Assembly: GCA_029987115.1 (NCBI GenBank)
Contig: DALTWK010000006.1
Span: forward strand, 29,845 to 93,844
DNA from: Methanocorpusculum sp.
Lineage (GTDB): Archaea > Halobacteriota > Methanomicrobia > Methanomicrobiales > Methanocorpusculaceae
Length of the DNA: 64,000 nucleotides
Reading direction: 5' to 3'
The translations under genes were made by a program, and so were the position numbers. Below are positions 1 through 9,420 of this stretch, in pieces (position 1 is the stretch's first letter; each line of letters opens with the position of its first letter). The notes beneath the pieces are model-generated. The model worked only from the letters and a program-made list of their open reading frames with translations. It ran no database searches and had not been told where the DNA came from.

Positions 1-282
1 AAGTAAATAAGGTAATAGTCTGTAGATTCCCGGGTTGTTTATCCGGGAACAGACAGATTCTTTTTTCTGGAAGTATTTACTCCTCGGCAAATTTATAGAG
101 ACACTATTCAGCCCACTGTTTTTAAACATGAGCTATTACTTTTGTTTTTTGGATTTGAAAATAAATAGCATATCTTCTCATTGGCTTTGCACAATAAATG
201 CAGTTTGTATAAAAAAGGGAAGTCAGAACTTATTTTTTGTGCAACGCCCTTCTCATTCAGAAGAGGGGCTGAATAGATACAT
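1..282. other. AT-rich region without a recognised gene
   Basis: No convincing gene is seen here. The stretch lies downstream of the symporter reading frame, which ends at 283 on the minus strand. A short inverted repeat (TTCCCGG at 27-33 and CCGGGAA at 43-49) could form a hairpin. The open frame that crosses this region on the plus strand has no family resemblance and overlaps the symporter antisense. Confidence 0.5.
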
Positions 283-1658
283 TTATTTTTTATCCCAGAC
301 GGTTACTCCGTCCTGTTTGGAAAGGGCATCTTTCGTAAATACCGGAGTCTTGATTCCTTCCTTTTTCTGTTTCTCGAAGTCACGAAGGGCCTGCAGAGCG
401 TATTTGGAGAGGAGGAGAACTATCACCACATTGATGATGGTGTGCACACCCATTGCAATATCGTTGAGCTTCCAGACAACGTCCATTGTTGATATAGATA
501 GAATATAGACGAGAACAAGGATTCCTACTTTTGCCAGGGTGATTGCCCGTTCGTTTTTCATAAGGAACCGCAGACTTATTTCACCCATAGTAAACGTACC
601 GAACATGCTTGTAATGGAGAAGATAAAGATAAAGACGCTCAGAATTATGGATGCTACCACAGCCACAGTTCCTGCGCTCTCCAAACCGAGAAACTCTCCG
701 CCGACCAGAATCATAAATGCTGTTGCGGTACAGATAACCAGCGTATCAATGAACACGCCAAATGACTGCGCAAGTCCCTGATGAACCGGGTGGGGTACGT
801 CTGCCGTAGAACTGATCATTGTCATGGAACCGTCGCCTCCATTATTTGAGAAGAGTCCGCGCTGGACACCAACGATAACAGCTCCGCCGAGCAGTCCTCC
901 GATGCCTGCTTTCAGGCTGAATGCTTCAGAGAAAATCAGAGCTATGACTCCTGGAACTGCAGTGATATTGCAGCAGATGACAATAACGGCAAGAATAATG
1001 TATGCAAGTGCCATTAGAGGAACAACAACTGAGGATACTTTTGCAACCCGTTTGATTCCGCCGATAACAACGATGCCGACAATCAGACAGATACCGAGTC
1101 CAACTGCCCAAACGGGGAATCCGGTAAGGTCAACAATTGATGTTGTTACCGTGCTTCCGAACGTTCCTGTTGTACAGATACCGTAGGTTAAGAGTGAAAG
1201 TATTGCAATACCTGCTGCGAATTTCGGTTTCTTTACGCGTTTTTAATGGTGAAGAAGAGACCGCCGATAAATTCTCCGTTGGACCCCTTTTCCTTATAAA
1301 TCTGACCAAGCGTGGTTTCGACAAACGATGTTATCGAACTGATGATTGCAAGAAGCCACATCCAAAAGATTGCTCCCGGCCCTCCAGCAACGAGTGCAAT
1401 AGCAACACCGGTGATGTTTCCGACACCAACACGTGTACCAAGACCTATGCAGAATGCATGGAACGAAGTAATTGTTTTTCCGTTAGAACTGAGTCGTGAA
1501 GTCTTTCCAAATAATGTTTTAATAGATTCACCAATAAGGCGTATCGAGACACCGCGGGTACGAATCCAGAGGTAGATTCCGGCCCCCGTGAGGAGGAAAA
1601 CAAGAATATAACCAATGATGTCAGAAACCCCGTTTACTCCTTCGAGAATACTTGTCAT
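283..1658 (-). pseudogene. Na+:alanine/glycine symporter (AGCS family), frameshifted
   Basis: Two adjacent minus-strand frames together make one AGCS-family amino acid:sodium symporter of about 460 residues, the usual family length. The N-terminal part (start 1658) carries the family signature around GTRVGVGNITGVAIALVAGG. It ends early at 1233 after GGLFFTIKNA. The C-terminal part continues in another frame from about 1242 down to 283 with the remaining membrane segments. Adding a single A to the five-A run (minus-strand reading) near 1241-1245 restores one frame reading TIKKRVKKPKFAAG. Everything else is well conserved, so this is a recent lesion, a sequencing error in a homopolymer, or a programmed shift. 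The first two are more likely. A start is visible at 1658 but no strong ribosome binding site. Confidence 0.85.
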
Positions 1659-1765
1659 GTGTTCTTTAAATTTTGGCTGTTATGGAAGAAATAGATATGT
1701 CACTATGTATCGGAAACAGAATTTTGTGCAAAAAAAGAAAGTGTTTGTGAATGAAACCGGGTTTC

Positions 1766-2188
1766 TTAAATCTGCTTTGTCAGGGTGAAAGTAATGTCTT
1801 TATCGACGAATATGCTATCAATAATCTGCATCTTATAGGCATTTACCTTTAAATCCATTGAGGTTCCGTTAATGGCGATCTCAATCGGATATCCGAATAC
1901 GGTCGCCTGGAAGTTGTTGGAACTGACATATGACCAGGTAGTATCAACCGATTTGCTGAATGTTCCGAGTAACTCTGATGAGAGTGAAAGGGCGAGACTT
2001 CCCGTATTGTCCTCGGAAAATGTTCCGGAAAGACTGATTGTTCCAGCAAGAGGGATTGTTTTTTCTCCAACCCAGGTTCCGAGAATGGCCTTTGACTGAT
2101 CCTGTTCCGGAGAAGAGGTACAGCCTGCTGCGGCAATGCATCCGACAACAAGAAGTACTGCTAGTGCAATAGCAAGAATCTTTTTCAT
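1766..2188 (-). CDS. Small secreted lipoprotein, lipocalin-like
   Basis: The 140-residue product starts at the ATG at 2188, because the hydrophobic signal follows directly (MKKILAIALAVLLVVGC). A lipobox AAGC at about residues 20-23 predicts lipid attachment at the outer face of the membrane. The mature part has ILGTWVGEK near its start and alternating beta-type sequence, like calycin/lipocalin-type domains. Similar proteins with an AAGC lipobox and a GTW motif occur at 16892, 23080 and 25606, so this belongs to a local paralogous family. Its function is unknown. A longer in-frame start at 2260 would bury the signal peptide and is less likely. Confidence 0.75.
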   Translation of the reverse strand: MKKILAIALAVLLVVGCIAAAGCTSSPEQDQSKAILGTWVGEKTIPLAGTISLSGTFSEDNTGSLALSLSSELLGTFSKSVDTTWSYVSSNNFQATVFGYPIEIAINGTSMDLKVNAYKMQIIDSIFVDKDITFTLTKQI

Positions 2189-2294
2189 AGATTCATATTG
2201 TTTTTGAAAGTATAGAAATTGTCTGATTTTCAAGGATTCAGCAGTGATGAATAATATCACTAGAAAAAAAGTTGGGGTAACGGTTTATGTGCCG

Positions 2295-3754
2295 TTACAT
2301 TCCATTCTCATCTGCTGCCCAGAGCTCATACAGCTCCGGAAGCAGATTCATAAATTCTTCTGCTTCTTCATCAGTCATATTGAGCAATTCAGAGGAATAA
2401 ACAACTTTACCGTCAACAATCGTTGCGATGTTCTCAATTAACAGGGAAAGTTCAATTGTTTCCAGATCATCCTTGAGGAAGTCTACTGCAAGCACTGCCA
2501 TGTTTGCGAGTTTTCCTGCTTCAAGAGTTCCCATGCGGTCTTCTTCATGCCACATGTATGCGACATTGGAAGTCAGCGCTTTTAATGCATCTACCCGTGA
2601 TAATCTCTCAGCCGGATTTATTGCAGGTTCAGCTTCGATAAGGGGTATTTCTCTGGTAATTGCGGTGTACATAGCAAACGGCACATTCTCCAACGGAGAA
2701 ACCGGATAATCTGAATGGCCGACGACAACAGCGCCAGCGTCAATGAAGGACTGTGCGCCGCAAATCATCTTTGCTCTTTCTTTCCCGACACGCGGTTCAA
2801 CACCTTCCATACCCGGAATCTTCGCAGACATCTGATAGAAGGATACAGCTACAATGCCGTATTTTCCGAACCGTTCCTTGTCTTCTTGGGTAACAAGCTC
2901 AATATGTGCCGCTGCATTTCTCTGGTCGTAGTTGCCGGTTTCTGTAACCGACTTTTCAACAGCAAGTGCAAATGCGTGTGCTGCACCGTCTCCCATGGTA
3001 TGAGCGTGAACAAGCATACCGTACTTGTTTGCGGCGGTGATAAGAGCTGCCATCTTGTCAACATCGCTGAAGCGTTTGACTCCGGTTGATTCCGGCATGT
3101 CATCATACGGCTCAAGCAGCCATGAAGTGTGTTCCTCAGTAACTCCGTCCAGGAAGATTTTTGCACCGATGATTTTGAAATGTTCTGAATTGTATTTCTT
3201 GGCAAGTTCTGCAATATGGGCCATGTCTTCATCAGGTGTGTCGGTATTGTCTTTTACCAGAGATAATCCATAGATACGGATTTTCAGTTTTCCTTCCTTT
3301 TCAAGTTCGGAAATTGCCTGATAAATATCGGTTCCGCTCAGCTCGATACCGGCATCACAAACTGCAGTATATCCGCTTGCCATCGTCTTATCCTGCCATT
3401 TCAGGACGAAATCTTTTAACTCTTCAACGGTGTATGGAAGCTGATTTACCAGTTTAATTGCCGGTAATTCCTGAAGGTATCCGGTCGGTTTTCCGTTCGC
3501 GTCAACGTGAATCTGCTGCGGACCCATCTCTTTGATGTATTCAGGAGAGTAGTTTAAGATTTCAAGCTCTTTGCTGTTTACCCATGCCGCATGACCGCCT
3601 CTGCGGTCGGATTATTGTCATCCATGGTAATGACATTTCCGTAGAAGATAGTGTCTGCAGTGTTATTCGATCCGACACAACCTGCTGTTGCAAGAACTGC
3701 AACTAAGGCAATGCCGAGCAGAATAATTGCTGCAATGGATTTTTTAGTTACCAT
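2295..3754 (-). pseudogene. Exported YtcJ-like amidohydrolase, internally deleted
   Basis: An ATG at 3754 opens a lipoprotein signal (MVTKKSIAAIILLGIALVAV, then ATAGC) followed by TIFYGNVITMDDNNPTAEAV, the usual start of YtcJ/amidohydrolase-3 proteins. The frame then breaks. From about 3611 a different frame reads DRRGGHAAWVNSKELEI and continues to 2295 with the rest of the family, including LDGVTEEHTSWLLEP, HAHTMGDGA and VVGHSDYPVSP. In intact family members roughly 80-100 residues lie between these parts, including the PGFxDxHxH metal-binding motif, and these are missing here. A perfect inverted repeat (GACCGC-CTCT-GCGGTC, 3593-3608) sits at the junction. The gene is therefore very probably inactive as an enzyme, although the 410-residue C-terminal frame is well preserved. 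Confidence 0.85.
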
Positions 3755-3817
3755 AGTTATTAGTAGGGAGTGAATTGTAATTAAGCTTCCCTAATAAGAA
3801 TCTGATGCACAATATGG

Positions 3818-3833
3818 TGAACCGAAAGGTTCA
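3818..3833 (-). terminator. Hairpin with GAAA loop downstream of U32 gene
   Basis: TGAACC (3818-3823) and GGTTCA (3828-3833) form a six-pair stem closed by a GAAA loop, lying just past the stop codon of the minus-strand U32 gene. The complementary strand would present a TTTC loop. No long T tract follows, so a terminator role is tentative. Confidence 0.3.
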
Positions 3834-3841
3834 TTCTATTC

Positions 3842-6217
3842 TTATTTCCGTATCTTTTGCAATGGTTCAACAGTATCTGTAATTCCGCGAAGATAGTGAG
3901 CAGCAGTGACGCCTCCGGATGCAAGTTCACGTATTTCTTCTTTCAGTTTTTTACCGTTTTCTCCATTAACAGCTCTCCGGTATACTGCAACCATCCGTCG
4001 GATATATTCCGGAGATCTTCCGCGTGCGTCTATTGAGAGAACATTCACTCCACAGTTTGCCAGTTCCCGCACATATTCAATGAGACAGATTTCCGCAGAG
4101 TTCATGATGTGAGTTCTGCAGTCTTTATCGGTTCTGATACGGAAGATTCTCTCGGTTTTGTCTTTCAGTGCCCAGGACTGATTGCAGGAACGGCATCCTT
4201 CTGCAGTCGCAGGAATGCAGTTTTCAGTAATCATAACTTCTAGACTTCCCTGAACAATGACTTCAATCCGTGGCGGATGGGCGTATCCGGCAAGGTAAGA
4301 CATAAGGGAACGGATTTCCTTTCCTGAAAGTTCCGGAGAAAGACAAACCTGACGGCATGCTTTTCCAAAGAGATTTGCTGTTCGGGCATTCGTGATGTTG
4401 AGACCGGAAGCTCCATACCGCTGAACACCGGTCAGTAATTCAGCAACACCGATTGAGTCGGTCATGATACCGGCGGCACTTGCCGGGAGTTTTTCCAGTT
4501 TCGGCATCAGTTCATGTTCTGCAATAATTCTCGGGAGCTTGTAGATAATCGGGAGATTGTAAATCTCATCAAAACCTTCAAAGACCACCTGGTCGGCTCC
4601 TGCAGTATGTGCAGCTTTGGCACAGGAAATGGAATCGGTATAGACCTGAATCATCGGTTCAGTCTTTGCAAAAGAGCCGGTCGGTCGTTCCTGATAGGGG
4701 CGGCAGTTCCGCGGTTTCTTTTCTGTAAGCGACTTACTACACAGATCAAGGAAGTTTCGTCTCAGTTCCGAGATGACGCCCATTGGAAGGAATTTCGTTC
4801 CGTCATACTCCATCTGAATGGAACGGATGACAAACGGTGTTCCGCCGGTCTTTCGAATCTGTGTTTCAACCGCTTCAGCAGAGACCGGTTTGCTTTTTGC
4901 CTCCATCATCGGTATATCGGATACTGCCTGCTTTCCGTTTCCGATTATGACAAGATGACCTTCAGGATTCAGCGCTACAACAACGTCAAGAGGAACTTTT
5001 CCTGCCGGAGGTTTTGAAAGAAGAGCTGATGCCAGATGGTCGACTTTCAGCCGGTGGGTAATCCAGAGTTCGCTTCCCTCAAGAACATCTTCCGGTGCTG
5101 GAATCTTGTAGGCATCGCCCTCCGGGAAAAGATATGGTTCTTTATTCAGAGCAAAGCCGATTTCACGTCCGGCGAATTTGAAGACAAGACCGTCTCCGGT
5201 GTCAGGAACTGGACCTTCAATCTTAACGATTACTTTTCCCCGTTTTCTGTCGACACCGGATACGGTTCCTGCGTAGACACCGCGGTTGTTCGGTTTGTTC
5301 CAGTTCATAATAGATGATTTGTCACCCATCAGGTATCCGCGAGTGAAGCCGCGGTTGAAGGCGAAAGCAAGCGTTTCCATATCTTCGGTCTTCGGCTCAA
5401 AGGTGCCTTCTGCAACCGCATCCAGAGCTTTGCGGTAGATGTGGGTAACTACTGCGACATATTCCGGAGTTTTCATTCGCCCTTCGATTTTGAGCGATGC
5501 AACACCGCTTTTGCAGATTGCCTTCAAATCAGGGTAGGTGCAGATGTCTTTGGTACTTAATATATAGTCGCCATCGGTATGGACCCGTTCTCCGTTTGCC
5601 AGAAGCGTATACGGTTTTCTGCACGGCTGAGCACACATACCATTGTTTCCGCTTCTTCCGCCGATAGCTGAAGAAAAGAGACACTGACCGGAGTAACTGT
5701 AGCAGAGAGCTCCATGAGCAAATATTTCTATGCCGATATTGTGCATATCTGCTTCTGTGACAATTGCCTTTACATCATCCAAAGTGGTTTCCCGAGCCAG
5801 GACGATACGGGATATGCCGTGTTCCGCGGCAAATGCCACGCCTGCAGTATTGGTAACGGTCATCTGGGTACTTGCATGAATTGGAAGGTCAGGAACAATC
5901 TCCCGGGCAAGCGACAGAAGTCCGACATCCTGAACCAGAATCGCATCCACATCCGCATCTGACAAAAATTTGAGATATGCCGCAGCTTCCTGAAAGTCTT
6001 CATCCCTGACGAGAGTATTGACGGTTACATATACTTTGACGCCGTGGCTATGGGCGAATTCAACGGATTTTCGTATTTCTGTATTGTCAAAATTCGTCGC
6101 ATAGGCGCGTGCACCATACATACGTCCGCCAAGATAGACCGCATCACATCCGGCATACACAGCAGCTTTCAGGGCTTCCGGAGAACCGGCAGGGGCGAGT
6201 AATTCAGGGATTCTCAT
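3842..6217 (-). CDS. Peptidase U32 family protein (RlhA/YhbU-like)
   Basis: The 791-residue product begins MRIPELLAPAGSPEALKAA, typical of the U32 collagenase-like family. HASTQMTVTNTAG and the cysteine-rich signature FAHGALCYSYSGQC (about residue 165) with NGMCAQPCRKPY identify it. Bacterial relatives of this long form (RlhA) are needed for hydroxylation of a cytidine in 23S rRNA, and others act with iron-sulfur partners in tRNA or quinone hydroxylation, so a role in RNA or cofactor modification is more likely than proteolysis. The C-terminal half contains a DUF3656-like region and a second cysteine group (ENCIPATAEGCRSC). The gene is divergent from the shikimate operon, with 97 bp between the starts. 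Confidence 0.85.
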   Translation of the reverse strand: MRIPELLAPAGSPEALKAAVYAGCDAVYLGGRMYGARAYATNFDNTEIRKSVEFAHSHGVKVYVTVNTLVRDEDFQEAAAYLKFLSDADVDAILVQDVGLLSLAREIVPDLPIHASTQMTVTNTAGVAFAAEHGISRIVLARETTLDDVKAIVTEADMHNIGIEIFAHGALCYSYSGQCLFSSAIGGRSGNNGMCAQPCRKPYTLLANGERVHTDGDYILSTKDICTYPDLKAICKSGVASLKIEGRMKTPEYVAVVTHIYRKALDAVAEGTFEPKTEDMETLAFAFNRGFTRGYLMGDKSSIMNWNKPNNRGVYAGTVSGVDRKRGKVIVKIEGPVPDTGDGLVFKFAGREIGFALNKEPYLFPEGDAYKIPAPEDVLEGSELWITHRLKVDHLASALLSKPPAGKVPLDVVVALNPEGHLVIIGNGKQAVSDIPMMEAKSKPVSAEAVETQIRKTGGTPFVIRSIQMEYDGTKFLPMGVISELRRNFLDLCSKSLTEKKPRNCRPYQERPTGSFAKTEPMIQVYTDSISCAKAAHTAGADQVVFEGFDEIYNLPIIYKLPRIIAEHELMPKLEKLPASAAGIMTDSIGVAELLTGVQRYGASGLNITNARTANLFGKACRQVCLSPELSGKEIRSLMSYLAGYAHPPRIEVIVQGSLEVMITENCIPATAEGCRSCNQSWALKDKTERIFRIRTDKDCRTHIMNSAEICLIEYVRELANCGVNVLSIDARGRSPEYIRRMVAVYRRAVNGENGKKLKEEIRELASGGVTAAHYLRGITDTVEPLQKIRK

Positions 6218-6314
6218 ATATTGGTTATAGTGTGTGAGCCCTGCAGTATTCAGGATTTCGCCGGTTGAAAAAAGATACCTTCATCCTTTCATCAGACTAA
6301 TGTAGATACAGCAT

Positions 6315-7109
6315 ATGCTGGGAAAAGCAATCCGTCTGGAAAGAATCATTGACCGGGCTACCGGAAACGCCGTAATTGTTCCGCTAGATCATGGTATGTC
6401 GATGGGTCCGCTTCCAGGGCTGACTGACTTGAAAGATACAGTCACGAAAGTAGCAGCTGGCGGATGTACTGCTGTTCTCATGCATAAAGGAATGATTCCG
6501 TTTGGTCATCGCGGATGCGGACGGGATCTTGGATTAATTGTGCACTTATCCGCCGGAACATCCTACAGTGATAATCCCTCCTCCAAAGTAATTGTAACAT
6601 CAGTAGAAGAGGCAATTTCCCTTGGGGCTGATGCGGTATCCATACATATCAATCTCGGAGGAGATACCGAAGCGGAGATGCTGAAAAATGCCGGTGAAAT
6701 CTCCCGCAGTTGTGCGCAGTGGGGAATGCCGCTTTTGGCGATGGTGTACCCCAAAGGACGGAATTTGAAAGATCCTTATGATGTTGATGCTGTCAAAACC
6801 TGTGCACGGGTAGCAGCGGAGATAGGAGCCGATATTGTAAAAACTGTCTATACCGGAAATCCGGATACCTTCCATGAAGTTGTTCGCGGGGCACAGATTC
6901 CTGTGGTTATAGCCGGCGGTCCGAAGATCAATTCCGACTTTGACATGCTGACTATGGTTGCCGAATCGCTTGAAGCCGGAGGGAAAGGTGTCTCAATTGG
7001 AAGGAATATCTTCCAGCACCGGAATATTACCGGGATTACCAAAGCAGTTTCTGATTTGGTTCTTCACGGTGCCGATGTGGAAACCGCACTGAAAAATCTG
7101 CAACCATGA
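6315..7109 (+). CDS. aroA': 2-amino-3,7-dideoxy-D-threo-hept-6-ulosonate synthase
   Basis: This is a 264-residue class I aldolase of the FBA/DhnA type. In methanogens it joins 6-deoxy-5-ketofructose-1-phosphate with aspartate semialdehyde, starting an erythrose-4-phosphate-independent route to shikimate. The sequence shows VPLDHGMSMGPLPGL near residue 25, the tyrosine of LLAMVYPKG and the Schiff-base lysine in ADIVKTVYTGNPDTF. A glycine-rich phosphate site follows (VIAGGPKINSD and GGKGVSIGRNIFQ). It is the first gene of the shikimate operon and overlaps the next gene by four bases (ATGA at 7106). A paralogous DKFP synthase is not in the window. Confidence 0.92.
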   Translation: MLGKAIRLERIIDRATGNAVIVPLDHGMSMGPLPGLTDLKDTVTKVAAGGCTAVLMHKGMIPFGHRGCGRDLGLIVHLSAGTSYSDNPSSKVIVTSVEEAISLGADAVSIHINLGGDTEAEMLKNAGEISRSCAQWGMPLLAMVYPKGRNLKDPYDVDAVKTCARVAAEIGADIVKTVYTGNPDTFHEVVRGAQIPVVIAGGPKINSDFDMLTMVAESLEAGGKGVSIGRNIFQHRNITGITKAVSDLVLHGADVETALKNLQP

Positions 7110-8125
7110 TTCGTTTTTCCCGTACTCTGATTCGCACTGACTTGGCAGAAACAGAAAGCGAACGCAAGAATTTGATTGAATCAGCTCTAGAAGCAGGTTT
7201 CACGGATATCATCATCAGAAAAGAAGATGCGGCGCTTCAGTGCCTTGCACGTTTTAATGCCCTGCTGATTGACGGAACAACAATCGAATATAACGGAAAT
7301 CGAATCGGGACGCTCTTTACCATTACGAACCGCGAGTCACTTGAGGAGGTATATACCTGCAAGGATTCTCTGATTCTTGCTGATATCGCTGACAGGGAAG
7401 TTATTCCACTTGAGAATCTTATCTCCCGTTTGCAGGAATCCGGACAGCAGCTCTATGCCTGTGTCCGTTCCGTTGAAGAGTTCCATCTGGCACAGAAAAT
7501 CATGGAGGTCGGTTGCGGAACAGCAGTTATTCTGAACACCGATGAAGAAGCAGTACAGTACCGGAACAACGAACAGTTTCCGGTGGTTCCTCTGTATGAA
7601 GCGACCATAACCGCTGTAACGCCGATTCCTTTGGGCGACCGTGTCTGTATTGACACCACCTCAATTCTGGGTCCTGAAGAAGGCATGCTGATTGGTTCCT
7701 CGTCTTCATGTCTCTTCCACGTATGTTCCGAGAACTTTTCTTCCGAGTATGCCGATGCACGGCCGTTCAGAGTAAATGCCGGAGCAGTTCATTCATATGT
7801 GCTTCTTCCAGATGGAACTACAAAGTATTTGGCTGAACTGAAAGCAGGTTCTTCAGTTGCAGTAAGAAACAATAACGGAATCATCCGGGAAGTTGTTGTC
7901 GGGAGAGTCAAACTGGAACGCCGTCCGCTTCTTCTGATTGAGGCTGAATACTGCGGAACAACACATTCAGTCATCCTGCAGAATGCTGAAACCATCCGTC
8001 TTCTAACGCCAAAGGGACCGGTATCAGTTTCCCGTCTTCAATCGGGAGATATCGTTAATATCTGCCCAGACGAAGGGGGGCGGCACTTCGGTCACCGAAT
8101 AGCAGAATCTGTTCTGGAAAAATGA
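7106..8125 (+). CDS. aroB': 3-dehydroquinate synthase II
   Basis: This 339-residue protein matches the archaeal DHQ synthase II family, which oxidatively deaminates and cyclises the ADH synthase product to 3-dehydroquinate using NAD. It is unrelated to bacterial AroB. Recognisable parts are the DIIIRKED N-terminal region, LGPEEGMLIGSSSSCLFHVCSE in the middle, RPFRVNAGAVHSYV, and the C-terminal beta domain with VVVGRVKLERRPLLLIEAE. The position directly after the ADH synthase, with an ATGA overlap at both ends, confirms the pathway assignment. Confidence 0.93.
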   Translation: MIRFSRTLIRTDLAETESERKNLIESALEAGFTDIIIRKEDAALQCLARFNALLIDGTTIEYNGNRIGTLFTITNRESLEEVYTCKDSLILADIADREVIPLENLISRLQESGQQLYACVRSVEEFHLAQKIMEVGCGTAVILNTDEEAVQYRNNEQFPVVPLYEATITAVTPIPLGDRVCIDTTSILGPEEGMLIGSSSSCLFHVCSENFSSEYADARPFRVNAGAVHSYVLLPDGTTKYLAELKAGSSVAVRNNNGIIREVVVGRVKLERRPLLLIEAEYCGTTHSVILQNAETIRLLTPKGPVSVSRLQSGDIVNICPDEGGRHFGHRIAESVLEK

Positions 8126-9420
8126 CGAAAATCTGTGCAGTAATCACCAGTCCCGATGACATACCGGAAGCAAGAACCCAAGGTGCCGAGGCGTTTGAGT
8201 TCCGATTTGATTTATTCAGGGGAATTCCCGATGACTGGTCGTTTCTTTCCAATACGGAACTGACTATCGCTACCTTCCATTCTGCAGAAACAGAAGAACG
8301 GTGCCGGAAAGCACTGGATGCCGGTGCCGATTATCTGGACCTTGACATTTCCTCGAAACTTTGTGGCATGTTTCCGGGAAAGACTATCTGTTCCTATCAC
8401 GATTTTTCCGGAACGCCCGATAAAGATACCATTCTCTCGCTGTATCAGAAACTTTCTCAGAACGGCATTCCGAAACTGGCATTCAAAGTACATACAGCAG
8501 AAGATCTTCTCAATCTTGCATATGCTGAAAGAACGATGAAATCCGCCGGAACTCCGTTCATCCTTATTGGAATGGGTGAATTGGGAATGGTTTCCCGTAT
8601 CCGGTTTTCCTCTCTGGTAACCTACTGTTGCATATCTGAAGAGAAGAAAACTGCAGATGGTCAGTTAACGGTTACCGCCATGCGAAAACTGGGACTGGAA
8701 CCGGCAATCACCGGTCTTATCGGTAAACCGATAGCACACTCCCGCTCACCGGCGATTCAGAATGCAGCGTTTTCTTCCGCAGGAATAAACGGCATCTATC
8801 TTCTTTTCTCCCTAGAAGAAGAGGAACTTCCGCTGGTGCCTGAACTGATACGAATGTATCAGATTCTCGGCTTGAATGTGACTATTCCTTACAAGGAAAA
8901 AATCATCCCGTATTTGTCTTCATTAAGCAGAGAAGCATCGGAAATCCATGCAGTAAATACAATTACATCTGATCTTCACGGAGAAAATACTGATTGGATT
9001 GGTATAGAAGAAACGCTAGCTACGTATCAGGTAGCCGGGAAAAACGTTCTCGTTATTGGTGCAGGCGGTGCAGCACGTGCAGTTCTTTTCTCCTTGAAAA
9101 AAGCAGGTGCTCATATTGCCATTATCAATCGCACGTATGAAAAAGCACAGAAACTTGCCGATGAGTTCGGTGCGGTGGCGATTCGGGTAGAGGATGTGTA
9201 TGAAAGATATGATGTGGCTGTCAATGCATCCCCGGTCTGTCCGCTTAAGGATGTACCTGCAGATACGGTTTTTGACATGAATTATCCGAATTCCGGCATA
9301 CCATCAGCAATAACCGGAAAGACCATGTTGGTGTACCAGGGTGCTGAATCGTTTTTCATTTGGACTGGAAAGCGGCCGTCGATTGAGGCAATGGATTCAG
9401 CATATGAGGAGGCAGCATGA
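8122..9420 (+). CDS. aroDE: Fused 3-dehydroquinate dehydratase / shikimate dehydrogenase
   Basis: One 432-residue chain carries two consecutive pathway steps. Residues about 1-190 form a type I dehydroquinate dehydratase with the catalytic histidine in ICSYHDFSGTP and the Schiff-base lysine in LAFKVHTAEDLL. From about residue 195 follows shikimate dehydrogenase with GLIGKPIAHSRSPAIQNAAF, GLNVTIPYKEKI (catalytic lysine), HAVNTI and the NADP-binding loop VIGAGGAARAVLF. The dehydratase is slightly short for the family but keeps its active-site residues. Comparable AroD-AroE fusions are known from plants and chlamydiae. The gene overlaps both neighbours by four bases. Confidence 0.93.
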   Translation: MTKICAVITSPDDIPEARTQGAEAFEFRFDLFRGIPDDWSFLSNTELTIATFHSAETEERCRKALDAGADYLDLDISSKLCGMFPGKTICSYHDFSGTPDKDTILSLYQKLSQNGIPKLAFKVHTAEDLLNLAYAERTMKSAGTPFILIGMGELGMVSRIRFSSLVTYCCISEEKKTADGQLTVTAMRKLGLEPAITGLIGKPIAHSRSPAIQNAAFSSAGINGIYLLFSLEEEELPLVPELIRMYQILGLNVTIPYKEKIIPYLSSLSREASEIHAVNTITSDLHGENTDWIGIEETLATYQVAGKNVLVIGAGGAARAVLFSLKKAGAHIAIINRTYEKAQKLADEFGAVAIRVEDVYERYDVAVNASPVCPLKDVPADTVFDMNYPNSGIPSAITGKTMLVYQGAESFFIWTGKRPSIEAMDSAYEEAA

